64,000 nucleotides of DNA from Streptomyces sp. A2-16 (GCF_018128905.1 NZ_CP063808.1:5394001-5458000), one strand, 5' to 3'; numbered from the stretch's first letter, positions 25,628 to 34,967 are shown. Notes: a model not told the origin generated them from the sequence alone. A program made the numbers and translations.

Positions 25628-26749
25628 ATGACCGTGATAGGTCCGCGCCGCCTCGTGAGGGCCGCCACGCTCCTGGCGGCCCTCGCCCTGCCCGCATCCC
25701 TGCTCACCACGTCCACCAGCGCCTCCGCCGCCGGTTCTCTCACCATGCGCGGTGCCGATGTGTCGACCGCGCAGCGCGCCCTCGACCTGGGCGCCAAGTA
25801 CTACGACGCGAGCGGCACCGCCAAGGACCCGCTGGACATCCTCAAGGGCCTCGGCGTCAACTACGTCCGCCTGCGGGTCTGGAACAACCCCGCGAGCGGC
25901 TACAACAACAAGGCCAAGGTGCTGTCGTACGCGAAGCAGGTGAAGGCCAAGGGGCTCAAGCTGCTGGTCGACTTCCACTACTCGGACACCTGGGCGGACC
26001 CGGGCAACCAGAACAAACCCGCCGCGTGGGCCGGTCACACCATCGGTCAGTTGCAGACCGACGTCTACAACTACACGTACGACGTCTGCAACAGCCTCAA
26101 GTCGCAGGGCACCACGCCGGACAGCGTGCAGATCGGCAACGAGATCAACGTCGGCATGCTGTGGAACGAGGGCAAGGTCGTCAACAACGACTTCACCAAC
26201 CTCGGTCTGCTGCTCAAATCGGGCTACAACGCGACCAAGGCGTGCAACAGCGGCACCCAGGTGATCATCCACACCGCCGACGCCGACAGCGACGCCAACG
26301 CGCGCTGGTTCTACGACGGCATCAAGGCCAAGGGCGTCAACTGGGACATCACCGGGCTGTCGTACTACTGCCCGTGGCACGGCACGATCGCCAACATGGG
26401 AAGTGTCGTGGCCGACATGAAGTCCCGGTACGGCAAGGACGTCGTCATCGCCGAGACGGCCTATCCGTTCACCTCGGCCAACGCGGACGGCACCGCCAAC
26501 TCCATCACCAGCGGCTGCTCGGGCTACCCGCTCAGCTGGCAGGGCCAGGCGGACAACTTCACCGCCGTGCAGAACGCGGCCCGCAGCAACGGCGCGATCG
26601 GCGTCTTCTACTGGGAACCCACCTGGTACGCCGTGACCGGCAACGGGTGGGACCCGGCCGACATCTCCGGCAGCGGCAACGGCTGGGACAACATGGCCGT
26701 CTTCAACTGGACCGGCAATGTGAACCCCAACATCAAGTGGACCCCGTAG
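25628..26749 (+). CDS. Secreted endo-beta-1,4-galactanase (GH53)
   Basis: 373 residues. A Sec-type signal peptide (RRLVRAATLLAALALPASLL to ASAA, about 36 residues) is followed by the GH53 barrel, starting MRGADVSTAQRALDLG. The catalytic acid/base is Glu172 in QIGNEINVGMLW and the nucleophile Glu276 in VIAETAYPF. It cuts arabinogalactan-type beta-1,4-galactan outside the cell. The length matches single-domain GH53 enzymes; no carbohydrate-binding module is present. AAGGAGG precedes ATG 25628, which excludes the longer in-frame extension. A clear terminator follows. Confidence 0.95.
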   Translation: MTVIGPRRLVRAATLLAALALPASLLTTSTSASAAGSLTMRGADVSTAQRALDLGAKYYDASGTAKDPLDILKGLGVNYVRLRVWNNPASGYNNKAKVLSYAKQVKAKGLKLLVDFHYSDTWADPGNQNKPAAWAGHTIGQLQTDVYNYTYDVCNSLKSQGTTPDSVQIGNEINVGMLWNEGKVVNNDFTNLGLLLKSGYNATKACNSGTQVIIHTADADSDANARWFYDGIKAKGVNWDITGLSYYCPWHGTIANMGSVVADMKSRYGKDVVIAETAYPFTSANADGTANSITSGCSGYPLSWQGQADNFTAVQNAARSNGAIGVFYWEPTWYAVTGNGWDPADISGSGNGWDNMAVFNWTGNVNPNIKWTP

Positions 26750-26766
26750 CGGGCGACTTCGACCAG

Positions 26767-26796
26767 GATCGGCACCGTCCGCGGGCGGTGCCGATC
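26767..26796 (+). terminator. Terminator after galactanase
   Basis: Perfect 11-bp arms GATCGGCACCG / CGGTGCCGATC around an 8-nt loop, 18 bp after the stop codon. Confidence 0.75.
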
Positions 26797-26906
26797 GGCG
26801 TTCCCCTGGCTCTCCGCGACGCCGGGTCGGTAATCACCCCCCGCCATGGAGGCAGCGCAGGGGGTCACATTACTCTGGCGTACCGCCCGACCGAGGGAAG
26901 GAAGCC

Positions 26907-28304
26907 ATGGGGGTCCAACTGAACAGCGGATCGGCAGCCGGTCACGAGTCGCTGGAGTCGATGAGCCTCGAGCCGCTCATGACCCGTGACTACGAACGGG
27001 ATCCGGCGATCGTGTACGAGCGTCTGCGCCGGGCGCACGGCCCGGTCGCGCCGGTCGACCTGCTGGGGGTGCCCGTCTGGCTCGTGCTGGGTTACGAGGA
27101 GGCGTACGAGGTCCTCCGGGACGATCACGCCTGGCCCAAGGGGCTGGAGAACTGGCGGGCGCGCAGGGAAGGGCGGCTGCCCGAGGACTGGCCGCTCGCG
27201 CCCTCGCTCGACGTCAACCACGTGCTGATCCAGGGCGGCGAGGGCTACCGAGGACTGAAGGTGGCCTGGGACACCGCGCTACGGCCCTTCCAGGACCCCC
27301 GGCACCCGGTCGCCAAGCAGCTCAAGGCGAAGATCACCCGTGACGCCGACGAGCTGATCAGCCTGTTCACCCAGGGCGGGCGCACCGGATGGGCGGATCT
27401 GTCCGCGCAGTTCTCGCGCCCGCTGCCGCTCATGGTCGCCAGTCATCTCCTCGGCTTCCCGGGATCGCAGCACGACGACGCGCTGATGGACATGTGGCGG
27501 GTGCTGGACGCCGGTCCGGACGCGGGGCCCGCGCTGGAGCGGCTCCTCGCCACGCTGTCGGAGCTCGGCGCGTCGAAGATGAAGGAGCCCGGCGACGACT
27601 TCCCCTCCTATCTGCTCGCCTCCCATCCCGGCCTGAGCGTCGAGGAGTTGTCGCGCGAGCTGATGATGCTGCTCGGGATGACCTCGGACCATGTCGGCAT
27701 CCTGATCTCCAACACGGTCGTCGAGGTCATCACCGGGAACCTCCCCGCGAGCGCCAGCCTGTCGGCGGGGCTGATCAGGGAGACCATGAACCGGGTGGTG
27801 ATGCAGAAGCCGCCGCTGATCAACTTCGTGCCGCGGTTCCCGCTGAAGGACATGCGGCTCGGCGACTACACCATCGCGGCGGGCGATCCGGTGTGGGTGT
27901 CGGTCGGTGCCGCGCACGCGGATCCGGCCTTCGCGGGGAAGGTCTGCCCCGAGTCGACCATCAGCACCCGGGCCCATCTGTCCTGGGGTGCCGGCCCCCG
28001 GCAGTGCCCGGCCCGGGAGCTGGCCGGGGGCGCGGCGGCGATCGGCGTCAGCAGGCTCTTCGAGCGGCTGTCCGGGCTTGAGCTGTCGCTGCCGGTCGAC
28101 CAACTGCCGTGGCGTTCCTCCCCGTTCATGCGCGGTCTGCGGTCGCTCCCGGTGCGTTACACGGTCTCGGGCACGCCGGCCCTGCCGGTGCCCTCCGTCC
28201 CGCCGCTCCCTGCCGGGGCCGGCTCCGCTCCGGCCGACGAGTCCGCCGTACGGCCGCGTTCGTCGCTGTGGCGTTATCTGGCGGGGCTGGTGCGCGGGCG
28301 CTGA
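26907..28304 (+). CDS. Cytochrome P450 lacking the ExxR motif
   Basis: 465 residues. The heme-binding loop reads HLSWGAGPRQCPARELA with the ligand Cys367; the usual Phe of FxxG is replaced (L-S-W-G). The I-helix is LGMTSDHVG rather than AGxDT. In the K-helix the nearly universal ExxR is ETMN (Glu292-Asn295), with an Arg one place later. Loss of ExxR is known in the Streptomyces CYP157 family, usually found near CYP154 and conservon genes; none is present here. The Pro-rich C-terminal extension (PVPSVPPLPAG) is unusual. GGAAGGAAG precedes the ATG. No ferredoxin or reductase gene adjoins it; substrate unknown. Confidence 0.88.
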   Translation: MGVQLNSGSAAGHESLESMSLEPLMTRDYERDPAIVYERLRRAHGPVAPVDLLGVPVWLVLGYEEAYEVLRDDHAWPKGLENWRARREGRLPEDWPLAPSLDVNHVLIQGGEGYRGLKVAWDTALRPFQDPRHPVAKQLKAKITRDADELISLFTQGGRTGWADLSAQFSRPLPLMVASHLLGFPGSQHDDALMDMWRVLDAGPDAGPALERLLATLSELGASKMKEPGDDFPSYLLASHPGLSVEELSRELMMLLGMTSDHVGILISNTVVEVITGNLPASASLSAGLIRETMNRVVMQKPPLINFVPRFPLKDMRLGDYTIAAGDPVWVSVGAAHADPAFAGKVCPESTISTRAHLSWGAGPRQCPARELAGGAAAIGVSRLFERLSGLELSLPVDQLPWRSSPFMRGLRSLPVRYTVSGTPALPVPSVPPLPAGAGSAPADESAVRPRSSLWRYLAGLVRGR

Positions 28305-28323
28305 CGGCGCTCGGACAGCGCAA

Positions 28324-28355
28324 CGGGCCACGAACCAGGACGGGTTCGTGGCCCG
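28324..28355. terminator. Bidirectional terminator between P450 and YceI genes
   Basis: Perfect 13-bp arms CGGGCCACGAACC / GGTTCGTGGCCCG around 6 nt, located between the two convergent stop codons, so it can serve both transcripts. Confidence 0.8.
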
Positions 28356-28376
28356 CGCGGCACGGCAGGCGCCCGG

Positions 28377-29045
28377 TCAGCCCGCCGGCGGTGTACGGAT
28401 CGCGGCGATGTCGAACTGCAGGCGTACCTTCTCGCTGACCATGGCGCCGCCCTCGGCGAGCCTGGTGCTGTAGGTCAGGCCCCACTCGGAGCGGTTGATG
28501 GTGGTGGTGCCGTCGAAGCCGGCGCGCTGATAGCCGAACGGGTCGGTGACATGGCCTATGTAGGTGAGATCAAGGACCACGGGACGGGTCGTCGCCTTGA
28601 TGGTGAGGTCGCCGGTCATCCGGTACACGTCGGGGCCGACGACCTCGACGCCGGTGCTGACGAACCGCATGCGCGGATAGGTCGCCGAGTCCAGGAAGTC
28701 GCGCCCCACCAGGTGGCCGTCGCGCTGTTCCACTCCGGTGTCGACGCTGCCGGTGGAGATGATGATCTCCGCCTTCGAGCGGGACGGGTCGCGGCCGTCG
28801 AAGTAGAGGCGGCTCTGGTACTCCAGGAACGCCCCGCGCACGGTGGTCACCATGGCGTGGCGCACGGAGAAGCCGATCCTGCTGTGCGCGGGGTCGATGG
28901 CCCATTCCCCGGTCAGGGCCGCCAGTCCTGGATCAGGAAGGACGGCTGTGGCAGTGGCCGACGACCCGGTGGGGGGCTGGGGAACGCCGGCGGGCTCCGT
29001 GCGGTCCGTGCGACGGAACATGGTGCCACGGTTGAACAAGTTCAT
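28377..29045 (-). CDS. YceI-family lipid-binding protein
   Basis: 222 residues. After a ~45-residue Pro/Ala-rich leader, the YceI lipocalin-like barrel begins with GEWAIDPAHSRIGFSVRHAMV and continues with VDTGVEQRDGHLVGRDFLD and MTGDLTIKATTRPVVLDL. YceI proteins bind polyisoprenoid-type lipids. There is no export signal, so this is the cytoplasmic form. It lies 109 bp downstream of the symporter gene on the same strand. AGGTG precedes ATG 29045. Confidence 0.9.
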   Translation of the reverse strand: MNLFNRGTMFRRTDRTEPAGVPQPPTGSSATATAVLPDPGLAALTGEWAIDPAHSRIGFSVRHAMVTTVRGAFLEYQSRLYFDGRDPSRSKAEIIISTGSVDTGVEQRDGHLVGRDFLDSATYPRMRFVSTGVEVVGPDVYRMTGDLTIKATTRPVVLDLTYIGHVTDPFGYQRAGFDGTTTINRSEWGLTYSTRLAEGGAMVSEKVRLQFDIAAIRTPPAG

Positions 29046-29154
29046 GCATCACCTAATTACTGCACGGGAGTTCTCGCCGCAAGCCGTGATCCGCTGTCGA
29101 CTGAATTTCCACGTGTTCACCACATGCCTTCCGGAAAAAGTGGGGGGAAATCGG

Positions 29155-30747
29155 CTAGTCGACGCCGACCAGGGTGCGCACTTCGAAGTCCTCGTATGTC
29201 TCCTTTGCTTCGGGACTGCTGAGCGCCGAACCGAGCCAACCGAGGAGGAAGCCGGCCGGGATGGAGACGATTCCGGGATTCTGCAAGGGAAACCAGGCGA
29301 AATCGGCGTCCGGGTAGAACGAGGCGGGAGCGGAGGAGACGACCGGGGAGAAGACGACGAGAAGGACCGAGGTGAGCAGACCCCCGCAGAGGCTGAGGAG
29401 GGCGCCCTGCGCGGTGAAGCGCCGCCAGAAGAGGCTGTAGACGAGGGTCGGCAGGATCGCGGACGCGGCGATGGCGAAGGCGAGGAAGGCGAGGGTCGCG
29501 GAGTTGGCGCCCCAGGAGACCAGGGCCAGCAGCATGCCGAGGATGCCGATGACGGCCGCCGCCAGCCGGGCCACGGCCAGCTCCTCCGTCTCCGTCGCCC
29601 GGCCCTTGCGGATCACCTCGCCGTAGAGGTCGTGGGCGAGCGAGGAGGCGGCGGCCAGGACGAGGCCCGCGGCGACCGCGAGCAGGGTGACGAAGGCGAG
29701 ACAGGACAGCAGGGCGGTCAGGACCGCGCCGCCCAGTTCGTGCGCGAGGAGCAGGACGGCCGCGTTGCCGGTGCGGTCGGTCTCCGCGATGGTGCCGCTG
29801 CCCAGGACGGCGGCGGCGCCGAGGCCGAGGATGCCGGCCGCCAGGCAGACGAGGCTGACCATGCCCATCGCCCACACCACCGAGGTGCGCAGGACGTCGA
29901 CCGATTTGGGGGCGAGCAGGCGCATCATCACGTGCGGAAGCGCGGCGAGGCCGAGCACGATGGCCAACTGGAGGCTGAGGAAGTCGAGTTTGCTGGTGGC
30001 GCTGGCTCCGTAGCGCAGTCCGGGTTCCAGGAACCGGCTGCCCTGCCCGCTGTTGTCCGCGGCGGCGGCGAGCAGGTTCTCGAAGTTCCAGTCGAAGCGG
30101 TGCAGCACCATCACGGCGGCCACGGTGACACCGCAGATCAGCATGACCGCCTTGACGACCTGGATGAAGGTGGCACCGGGCATGCCTCCGATGGCGGCGT
30201 AGACGATGACGACGGTGCCGATGACGACGACGCACAGGGTGCGGGTGGCGGTGCTGGGTTCGCCGGTGAACTGGGTCAGCAGGGCGACGCTGCCGACCAG
30301 CTGGGCGACCAGGTAGAGGGTGGTGATGGCCAGCGTGCACAGCGCCAGGGCGAGGCGGACCGGCCGCCTCATACGGGTGAGGCGGCTCGCCAGGGTGTCA
30401 CCGAGGGTGAACTTCCCTGTGTTGCGCAGGGGTTCGGCGATCAGCAGCAGGACCATCATCCAGGCGACCGCGGTGCCGCACAGATAGAGCAGTCCGTCGT
30501 ACCCGGTCAGGGCGACCAGTCCGGTGCTGCCCAGGAGGGTCGCGGCGGACAGGTAGTCGCCGCACATCGCCAGCCCGTTGCGCAGCGGGGACATGGCCCG
30601 GTTGCCGAGGTAGAACTCGCCGATCTCGTCGCGCTGGGGTGCGGTGAGCAGCGCGGTGAACAGGGTCACGACGACCACGGACAGGAAGAGCACGAGCGTC
30701 AGCTGGAGGCTGATGCGGTCCACGACGGAGGCGCCGAGCGTCACCAT
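29155..30747 (-). CDS. Sodium:solute symporter (ActP/MctP-like monocarboxylate permease)
   Basis: 530 residues with about 13 membrane helices. Family motifs include FYLGNRAMSPLRNGLAMCGDYLSAATLLG near the N-terminus (sodium-binding unwound TM1) and IGGMPGATFIQVVKAV. The preceding gene encodes a DUF485 protein, and the DUF485-ActP pair is typical of acetate/short-chain carboxylate symporters. It could import acetate, propionate or pyruvate. GGAGGA precedes ATG 30747, which overlaps the end of the DUF485 gene by 7 bp. Confidence 0.9.
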   Translation of the reverse strand: MVTLGASVVDRISLQLTLVLFLSVVVVTLFTALLTAPQRDEIGEFYLGNRAMSPLRNGLAMCGDYLSAATLLGSTGLVALTGYDGLLYLCGTAVAWMMVLLLIAEPLRNTGKFTLGDTLASRLTRMRRPVRLALALCTLAITTLYLVAQLVGSVALLTQFTGEPSTATRTLCVVVIGTVVIVYAAIGGMPGATFIQVVKAVMLICGVTVAAVMVLHRFDWNFENLLAAAADNSGQGSRFLEPGLRYGASATSKLDFLSLQLAIVLGLAALPHVMMRLLAPKSVDVLRTSVVWAMGMVSLVCLAAGILGLGAAAVLGSGTIAETDRTGNAAVLLLAHELGGAVLTALLSCLAFVTLLAVAAGLVLAAASSLAHDLYGEVIRKGRATETEELAVARLAAAVIGILGMLLALVSWGANSATLAFLAFAIAASAILPTLVYSLFWRRFTAQGALLSLCGGLLTSVLLVVFSPVVSSAPASFYPDADFAWFPLQNPGIVSIPAGFLLGWLGSALSSPEAKETYEDFEVRTLVGVD

Positions 30748-31175
30748 GGGCGGTACTCCTCCTCGCGTGGCGCCCTGCGCACCTCGAAGGCCGCGCGTTC
30801 GCGTCCTGCGCTCTCGTGGTGGCGGACCAGGCCGCGCAGACCGCGAACGACCGGGGTGACCCGAGTGCGCATGTGCACGAGATAGCGCCACACGATCACG
30901 CCCATCAGCACGAACTGCCCGAGCCCCAGGGCCAGTCCGATCGTGAGATGACCGCTGACGGGGGTGTTCATCAGGGCGGGCAGAAAGCTGGACAGCAGGA
31001 CGTACAGCAGGAAGCCGCCCACGGCGACGGCCGTGGCGCGGACACCGAAGCGCCGGTGACTGCTGCGCAGTGCCTGGTAGGAGGGCTCGCGGGAGACCGA
31101 CTGCCGGTCAGCCGGATCGGGGCCTGCTTCGTGGGGGAACGGCGACCCGCCGAGCCCCATGGAGTGCCGTGACAC
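30741..31175 (-). CDS. DUF485 membrane protein
   Basis: About 144 residues. Two membrane helices (VGGFLLYVLLSSFLPALM and LGLGQFVLMGVIVWRYLV) with a short basic cytoplasmic segment RSSHRRFG before the first are the DUF485 signature. The C-terminal tail after residue 110 is long and charged. It is translationally coupled to the symporter gene. The start is ambiguous among GTG 31181, GTG 31175 and ATG 31160; GTG 31175 is best placed after AAGAAGG. Confidence 0.8.
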   Translation of the reverse strand: MSRHSMGLGGSPFPHEAGPDPADRQSVSREPSYQALRSSHRRFGVRATAVAVGGFLLYVLLSSFLPALMNTPVSGHLTIGLALGLGQFVLMGVIVWRYLVHMRTRVTPVVRGLRGLVRHHESAGRERAAFEVRRAPREEEYRPW

Positions 31176-31675
31176 ATGCACCTTCTTTACTGCCGCAGCG
31201 GTCGGCGCAGCAAAGGCATGCCGAAGTCATGCGCTGCGCGGACTTGTGGGGGGTTCGTGAAATCTGGAATTCGCGTGCGGGGAATTTCGCGCTTGACGAC
31301 AAACCTTGTGGGGTGGTCGGCCGGGAGGTCCGGTAGGGCGACGGGGCCAGGACCGGGATTGTTGCAGCGCCCACAATGAACTATCAACCGGCCGGTCGAA
31401 CCGAATCCGGGAACTGACTCATTCACGCGCTTCGATACGCGTGCTCGTCATCCGGCGGCCTGCGAAAAGACCGACCTCCGGAACAGGTCTGCACCTTCTC
31501 TCCGGCCAGGTTGTCTCAAATGCAGTGCACAGGGGATGCCCATGTCATGTGCGGGCCCTTGTCACCCACGGAGCAAGGGCGGGCTCTCGGGACTCACCTC
31601 GCGCAAACAGAACCGCGAGGGGCTCGGCCCGCGCCGGAGGCGCTGCCATATTCGAAGGCCACTTCGGAGGTGGCT
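31176..31675. other. 500-bp divergent intergenic region with direct repeats
   Basis: This is the longest gene-free stretch. It separates the DUF485/symporter operon from the lipid operon starting at 31676. It is less GC-rich than its surroundings. Two direct copies of GGAATT(T)CGCG lie at 31266-31275 and 31281-31291, 15 bp apart, just before a TTGACG element (31293). A short inverted repeat ATTGT-N10-ACAAT lies at 31358-31377. No convincing ORF or RNA gene was seen. It probably holds the regulated promoters of both operons. Confidence 0.45.
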
Positions 31676-33229
31676 GTGACACTAGAGGTGACCACGACGC
31701 GTCTGCCGGACCGCACCGCCGACCGTGTCCTCGCGCTCGAAGCCCGCCGGGCGCAGGCCGTGACGGGGAACAGGCCGAGAAGACGCGGCACGTTCGGCGC
31801 CCGGGAGCGGATCGACCTGCTGCTGGATGCCGGCTCGTTCACCGAGACCGGTCTGTTCGTACGGGCCCGACCGGCCGGGGACGGCGCCCACCGTCCGTAC
31901 GGGGACGGGGTGATCACGGGGTACGGCACGGTCGACGGGCGTCCCGTCTGCGTCTTCGCGCAGGACTCCACGGTCTTCGGCGGCAGCATGGGCGAGGCCT
32001 TCGGCGAGAAGACCGTGGCCCTCATGGACCTCGCCCTCAGAACGGGCTGCCCGGTCATCGGACTCAACGACGGCGGCGGCGCCCGCATCCAGGAGGGCGT
32101 CGTCTCGCTCGCCCTCTACGCCGAGCTGGTGCGCCGCAACGTCCAGGCGTCCGGGGTGATCCCGCAGATCTCCGTCGTCCTCGGCCCGTGCGCCGGCGGG
32201 GCCGCCTATTCCCCCGCCATCACCGACTTCACCGTGATGGTGGACGGCGCCTCGCACATGTTCGTCACCGGGCCCGACGTCATCGAGGCGGTCACCGGGG
32301 AGCGCACCAGCGCCGAGGAGCTGGGCGGCGCCCGCACCAGCAACTCCCTCAACGGCAACGCCCACTTCCTCGCCGCCGACGAGACGGAGGCCCTGGACAC
32401 CGTACGGGAACTGCTGTCGTACCTGCCCGCCAACAACCTGGAGCGGCCACCGCAGTACGCCCCGCTGCCGCCGCCCGACGGCGTGCCGCTCGACGAGATC
32501 GTGCCGGACCGCCTCGGGCAGGCGTACGACATGCGGGACATCCTGCGGGCGGTCGTCGACGACGGTGAACTCCTGGAGGTGCAGGAGCTGTTCGCGCCGA
32601 ACATCATCTGCGCGCTGGCGCTCGTCGAGGGCGCTTCCGTCGGTGTCGTCGCCAACCAGCCGCTGCACGCGGCCGGGGTCCTGGACATCGACGCCTCCGA
32701 GAAGGCCGCCCGCTTCGTACGGTTCTGTGACGCGTTCGGCATTCCGCTGCTGACCTTCGCCGATGTGCCGGGCTATCTCTCCGGCGTCCGGCAGGAGCAG
32801 GCCGGGATCATCCGGCGGGGCGCGAAGCTGCTGTACGCGTACGCCGAGGCGACCGTGCCGAAGGTGACGGTGGTGGTGCGCAAGGCGTACGGCGGCGGGT
32901 ACGCGGTGATGGGTTCCAAGCACCTGGGCGCCGACATCAACCTCGCCTGGCCCACCGCGCGGATCGCGGTGATGGGCGCCGAGGGAGCGGTGGGAATTCT
33001 GCACCGGCGTGAACTGGCCGCCGCCGAGGACCCCGAGGCACTGCGGGCCTCTCTCGTGGACGCGTACGAGAGCACGCACGGCACCCCCTATCTCGCCGCC
33101 GAGCGCGGGTACGTCGACGCCGTCATCGCCCCGCGCGACACCCGTGCCCACCTCTGCCGTGCCCTGCGTGCGCTGCGCGGCAAGCGTGCCCCCATGCCGG
33201 AGCGCCGGCACGGCAACATCCCGCTCTGA
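31676..33229 (+). CDS. Acyl-CoA carboxylase beta (carboxyltransferase) subunit
   Basis: 517 residues, full length for this family. N-terminal carboxyltransferase motifs include RRRGTFGARERIDLLLD, GLNDGGGARIQEGV and CAGGAAYSPA; the C-terminal half has FADVPGYLSGVRQEQ and KAYGGGYAVMGSKHLGAD. At the position that sets acyl-chain choice in Streptomyces PccB/AccB (Asp or Ile before VMGSKHLGAD) this protein has Ala410. A smaller residue could admit longer acyl chains. No biotin-carrier alpha or epsilon subunit is adjacent. GGAGG precedes GTG 31676; the gene is 25 bp upstream of the fatty acyl-AMP ligase and is probably the AccD4 counterpart. Confidence 0.9.
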   Translation: MTLEVTTTRLPDRTADRVLALEARRAQAVTGNRPRRRGTFGARERIDLLLDAGSFTETGLFVRARPAGDGAHRPYGDGVITGYGTVDGRPVCVFAQDSTVFGGSMGEAFGEKTVALMDLALRTGCPVIGLNDGGGARIQEGVVSLALYAELVRRNVQASGVIPQISVVLGPCAGGAAYSPAITDFTVMVDGASHMFVTGPDVIEAVTGERTSAEELGGARTSNSLNGNAHFLAADETEALDTVRELLSYLPANNLERPPQYAPLPPPDGVPLDEIVPDRLGQAYDMRDILRAVVDDGELLEVQELFAPNIICALALVEGASVGVVANQPLHAAGVLDIDASEKAARFVRFCDAFGIPLLTFADVPGYLSGVRQEQAGIIRRGAKLLYAYAEATVPKVTVVVRKAYGGGYAVMGSKHLGADINLAWPTARIAVMGAEGAVGILHRRELAAAEDPEALRASLVDAYESTHGTPYLAAERGYVDAVIAPRDTRAHLCRALRALRGKRAPMPERRHGNIPL

Positions 33230-33254
33230 CCCGCCCCGCGAGGAGACCTGCCCG

Positions 33255-34967
33255 ATGGACATCCGCCGTCCCCCGCTCGCCCCCGCGTTCCGGAGTCTGC
33301 CGGAGTACGTGCGTCACTGGGCCCTGACGACCCCGGAACGCCGGGCGTTCACCTTCGTCGACCATCCCGCCCCGCACTCGCGGGGGGTCCATCGCACCCT
33401 GACCTGGCGCCGGCTCGACCTGCGGGTAAGGGCGGTGGCCGCCCGGCTCGCCGAGGAGGCCGAGCCGGGAGCACGGGTCGCCGTGCTGTGCCCCCAGGGA
33501 CTGGAGTACGTGACCGGGTTCCTCGGGGCGCTCGCGGCCGGCATGGTCGCCGTACCGATGTATCCGCCCGGTCTGCCCGGACACGGCGACCGGCTGGCCG
33601 CCGTCCTGGCCGACGCCCGCCCGGCGGTGGTGGTGACGGCCAGTCAGGTGAGCAGCGAGGTGCGGCACTTGTGCACGGACACCGCCACACGAATCGTCGC
33701 TGTGGACCAGGTGCCCGACGCCGCCGCGCGGGAACTGCCGCCGCCGGACGGTGAGATCGCCTATCTCCAGTACACCTCCGGGTCGACACGCACCCCGACG
33801 GGAGTGGAGATCGGGCACACCAACGTCGTCGCCAACGCCCGGCAGGCGCTGGGTGCCTACGGCGCCGATGTGACTCAGGTGACCTGTGTGGGCTGGCTGC
33901 CGCTCTACCACGACATGGGGCTCGTCCTCAGTGTGGCCGCCCCGGTGGTGCGCGGACTGCTGTCGGTGCTCATGGACCCGGTCGCCTTCCTGCACGAACC
34001 AGCGCGCTGGCTGCGGCTGCTGTCCGCGCATCCGCGGGCACTGAGCGCGGCGCCCAACTTCGCCTACGACTACTGCGCCTCGGCGGTGACCGAGGCGCAG
34101 AAGGCGGATCTGCGGCTGGACGGGGTCGTCGCACTGATCAACGGCAGCGAACCGGTCCGCCCCACCACGGCCGACAGGTTCCAGGCCGCCTTCGCCGGTC
34201 AGGGGCTCGTCGCCGGCACCCACTGCCCGTCTTACGGGCTCGCCGAGGCGACCGTCTTCGTCAGCGCCGCCCGTCCCGGGGAGCCGGTGCGCCGGTTCTC
34301 CCTCGACCGGGACGCGCTCGCCGAGGGGAAGGCGCTGCCCGCCCGGCCCGACGATCCCCGGGCCGTGTTGCTGGCGGGCTGCGGCACCCCGGTGGGACAG
34401 GAGGTTCATGTCGTCGATCCGGTCTCGGGCGCCCGCCTGTCCGAGGGCGAGGTCGGTGAGATCCAGGTGCGGGGCCCCAACGTGGGCCGCGGCTACTGGA
34501 ACCGGGACGAGCAGACCCGGCGCGTCTTCGGCACGGACGGCCGGCTGCGCACCGGCGACCTGGGGACCGTCCTGGAAGGGCAGTTGATCGTCACCGGACG
34601 GCTCAAGGACCTCATCGTCGTCGACGGACGCAACCACTATCCGCAGGACCTGGAGGCCACCGTCCAGGACGCGCACCCGGCCGTACGGCGCGACCGGCTC
34701 GCCGCGTTCGGGGTGGCGGACGGCTCCGGTGAGCGGGTGGTCGTGGTGGCCGAGCACGCGCGGACCACGAGCCTCGCCGAGATCGACGTACCGGCTCTGG
34801 TGCGGTCGGTGCGCGCGGCCGTGTCCGGGCGGCACGGGGTGCGGCTCGCCGATGTCCTGCTGGTGCCGCCGGGCACGGTGCCGCGGACGTCCAGCGGCAA
34901 GGTGTCGCGGGCGCTGACCCGGCAGCGGTACCTGGCGGGTGCCTACCCGGTGGGCGGCACCGCGTGA
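33255..34967 (+). CDS. Fatty acyl-AMP ligase (FadD32-like FAAL)
   Basis: 570 residues. The adenylate-forming core motif is YLQYTSGSTRTPTGVEIGHT (about 175-195), with Arg-Thr-Pro in place of the usual Gly-x-Pro-Lys, as in FAALs. A5-like SYGLAEATVF, TGDLG and the FAAL hallmark VVDGRNHYPQDLEATV follow. The C-terminal Lys of TSSGKVSR is present. FAALs make acyl-adenylates and pass them to an ACP, not to CoA. The stop overlaps the PKS start (GTGA), so its product is probably loaded onto the PKS N-terminal ACP, as FadD32 does for Pks13. Confidence 0.92.
   Translation: MDIRRPPLAPAFRSLPEYVRHWALTTPERRAFTFVDHPAPHSRGVHRTLTWRRLDLRVRAVAARLAEEAEPGARVAVLCPQGLEYVTGFLGALAAGMVAVPMYPPGLPGHGDRLAAVLADARPAVVVTASQVSSEVRHLCTDTATRIVAVDQVPDAAARELPPPDGEIAYLQYTSGSTRTPTGVEIGHTNVVANARQALGAYGADVTQVTCVGWLPLYHDMGLVLSVAAPVVRGLLSVLMDPVAFLHEPARWLRLLSAHPRALSAAPNFAYDYCASAVTEAQKADLRLDGVVALINGSEPVRPTTADRFQAAFAGQGLVAGTHCPSYGLAEATVFVSAARPGEPVRRFSLDRDALAEGKALPARPDDPRAVLLAGCGTPVGQEVHVVDPVSGARLSEGEVGEIQVRGPNVGRGYWNRDEQTRRVFGTDGRLRTGDLGTVLEGQLIVTGRLKDLIVVDGRNHYPQDLEATVQDAHPAVRRDRLAAFGVADGSGERVVVVAEHARTTSLAEIDVPALVRSVRAAVSGRHGVRLADVLLVPPGTVPRTSSGKVSRALTRQRYLAGAYPVGGTA

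Noticed and set aside
28843..30885. A 680-codon frame opposite the symporter gene
   Set aside because: Highly acidic, repetitive translation without motifs; the opposite strand is a clear 13-helix symporter with a ribosome binding site.
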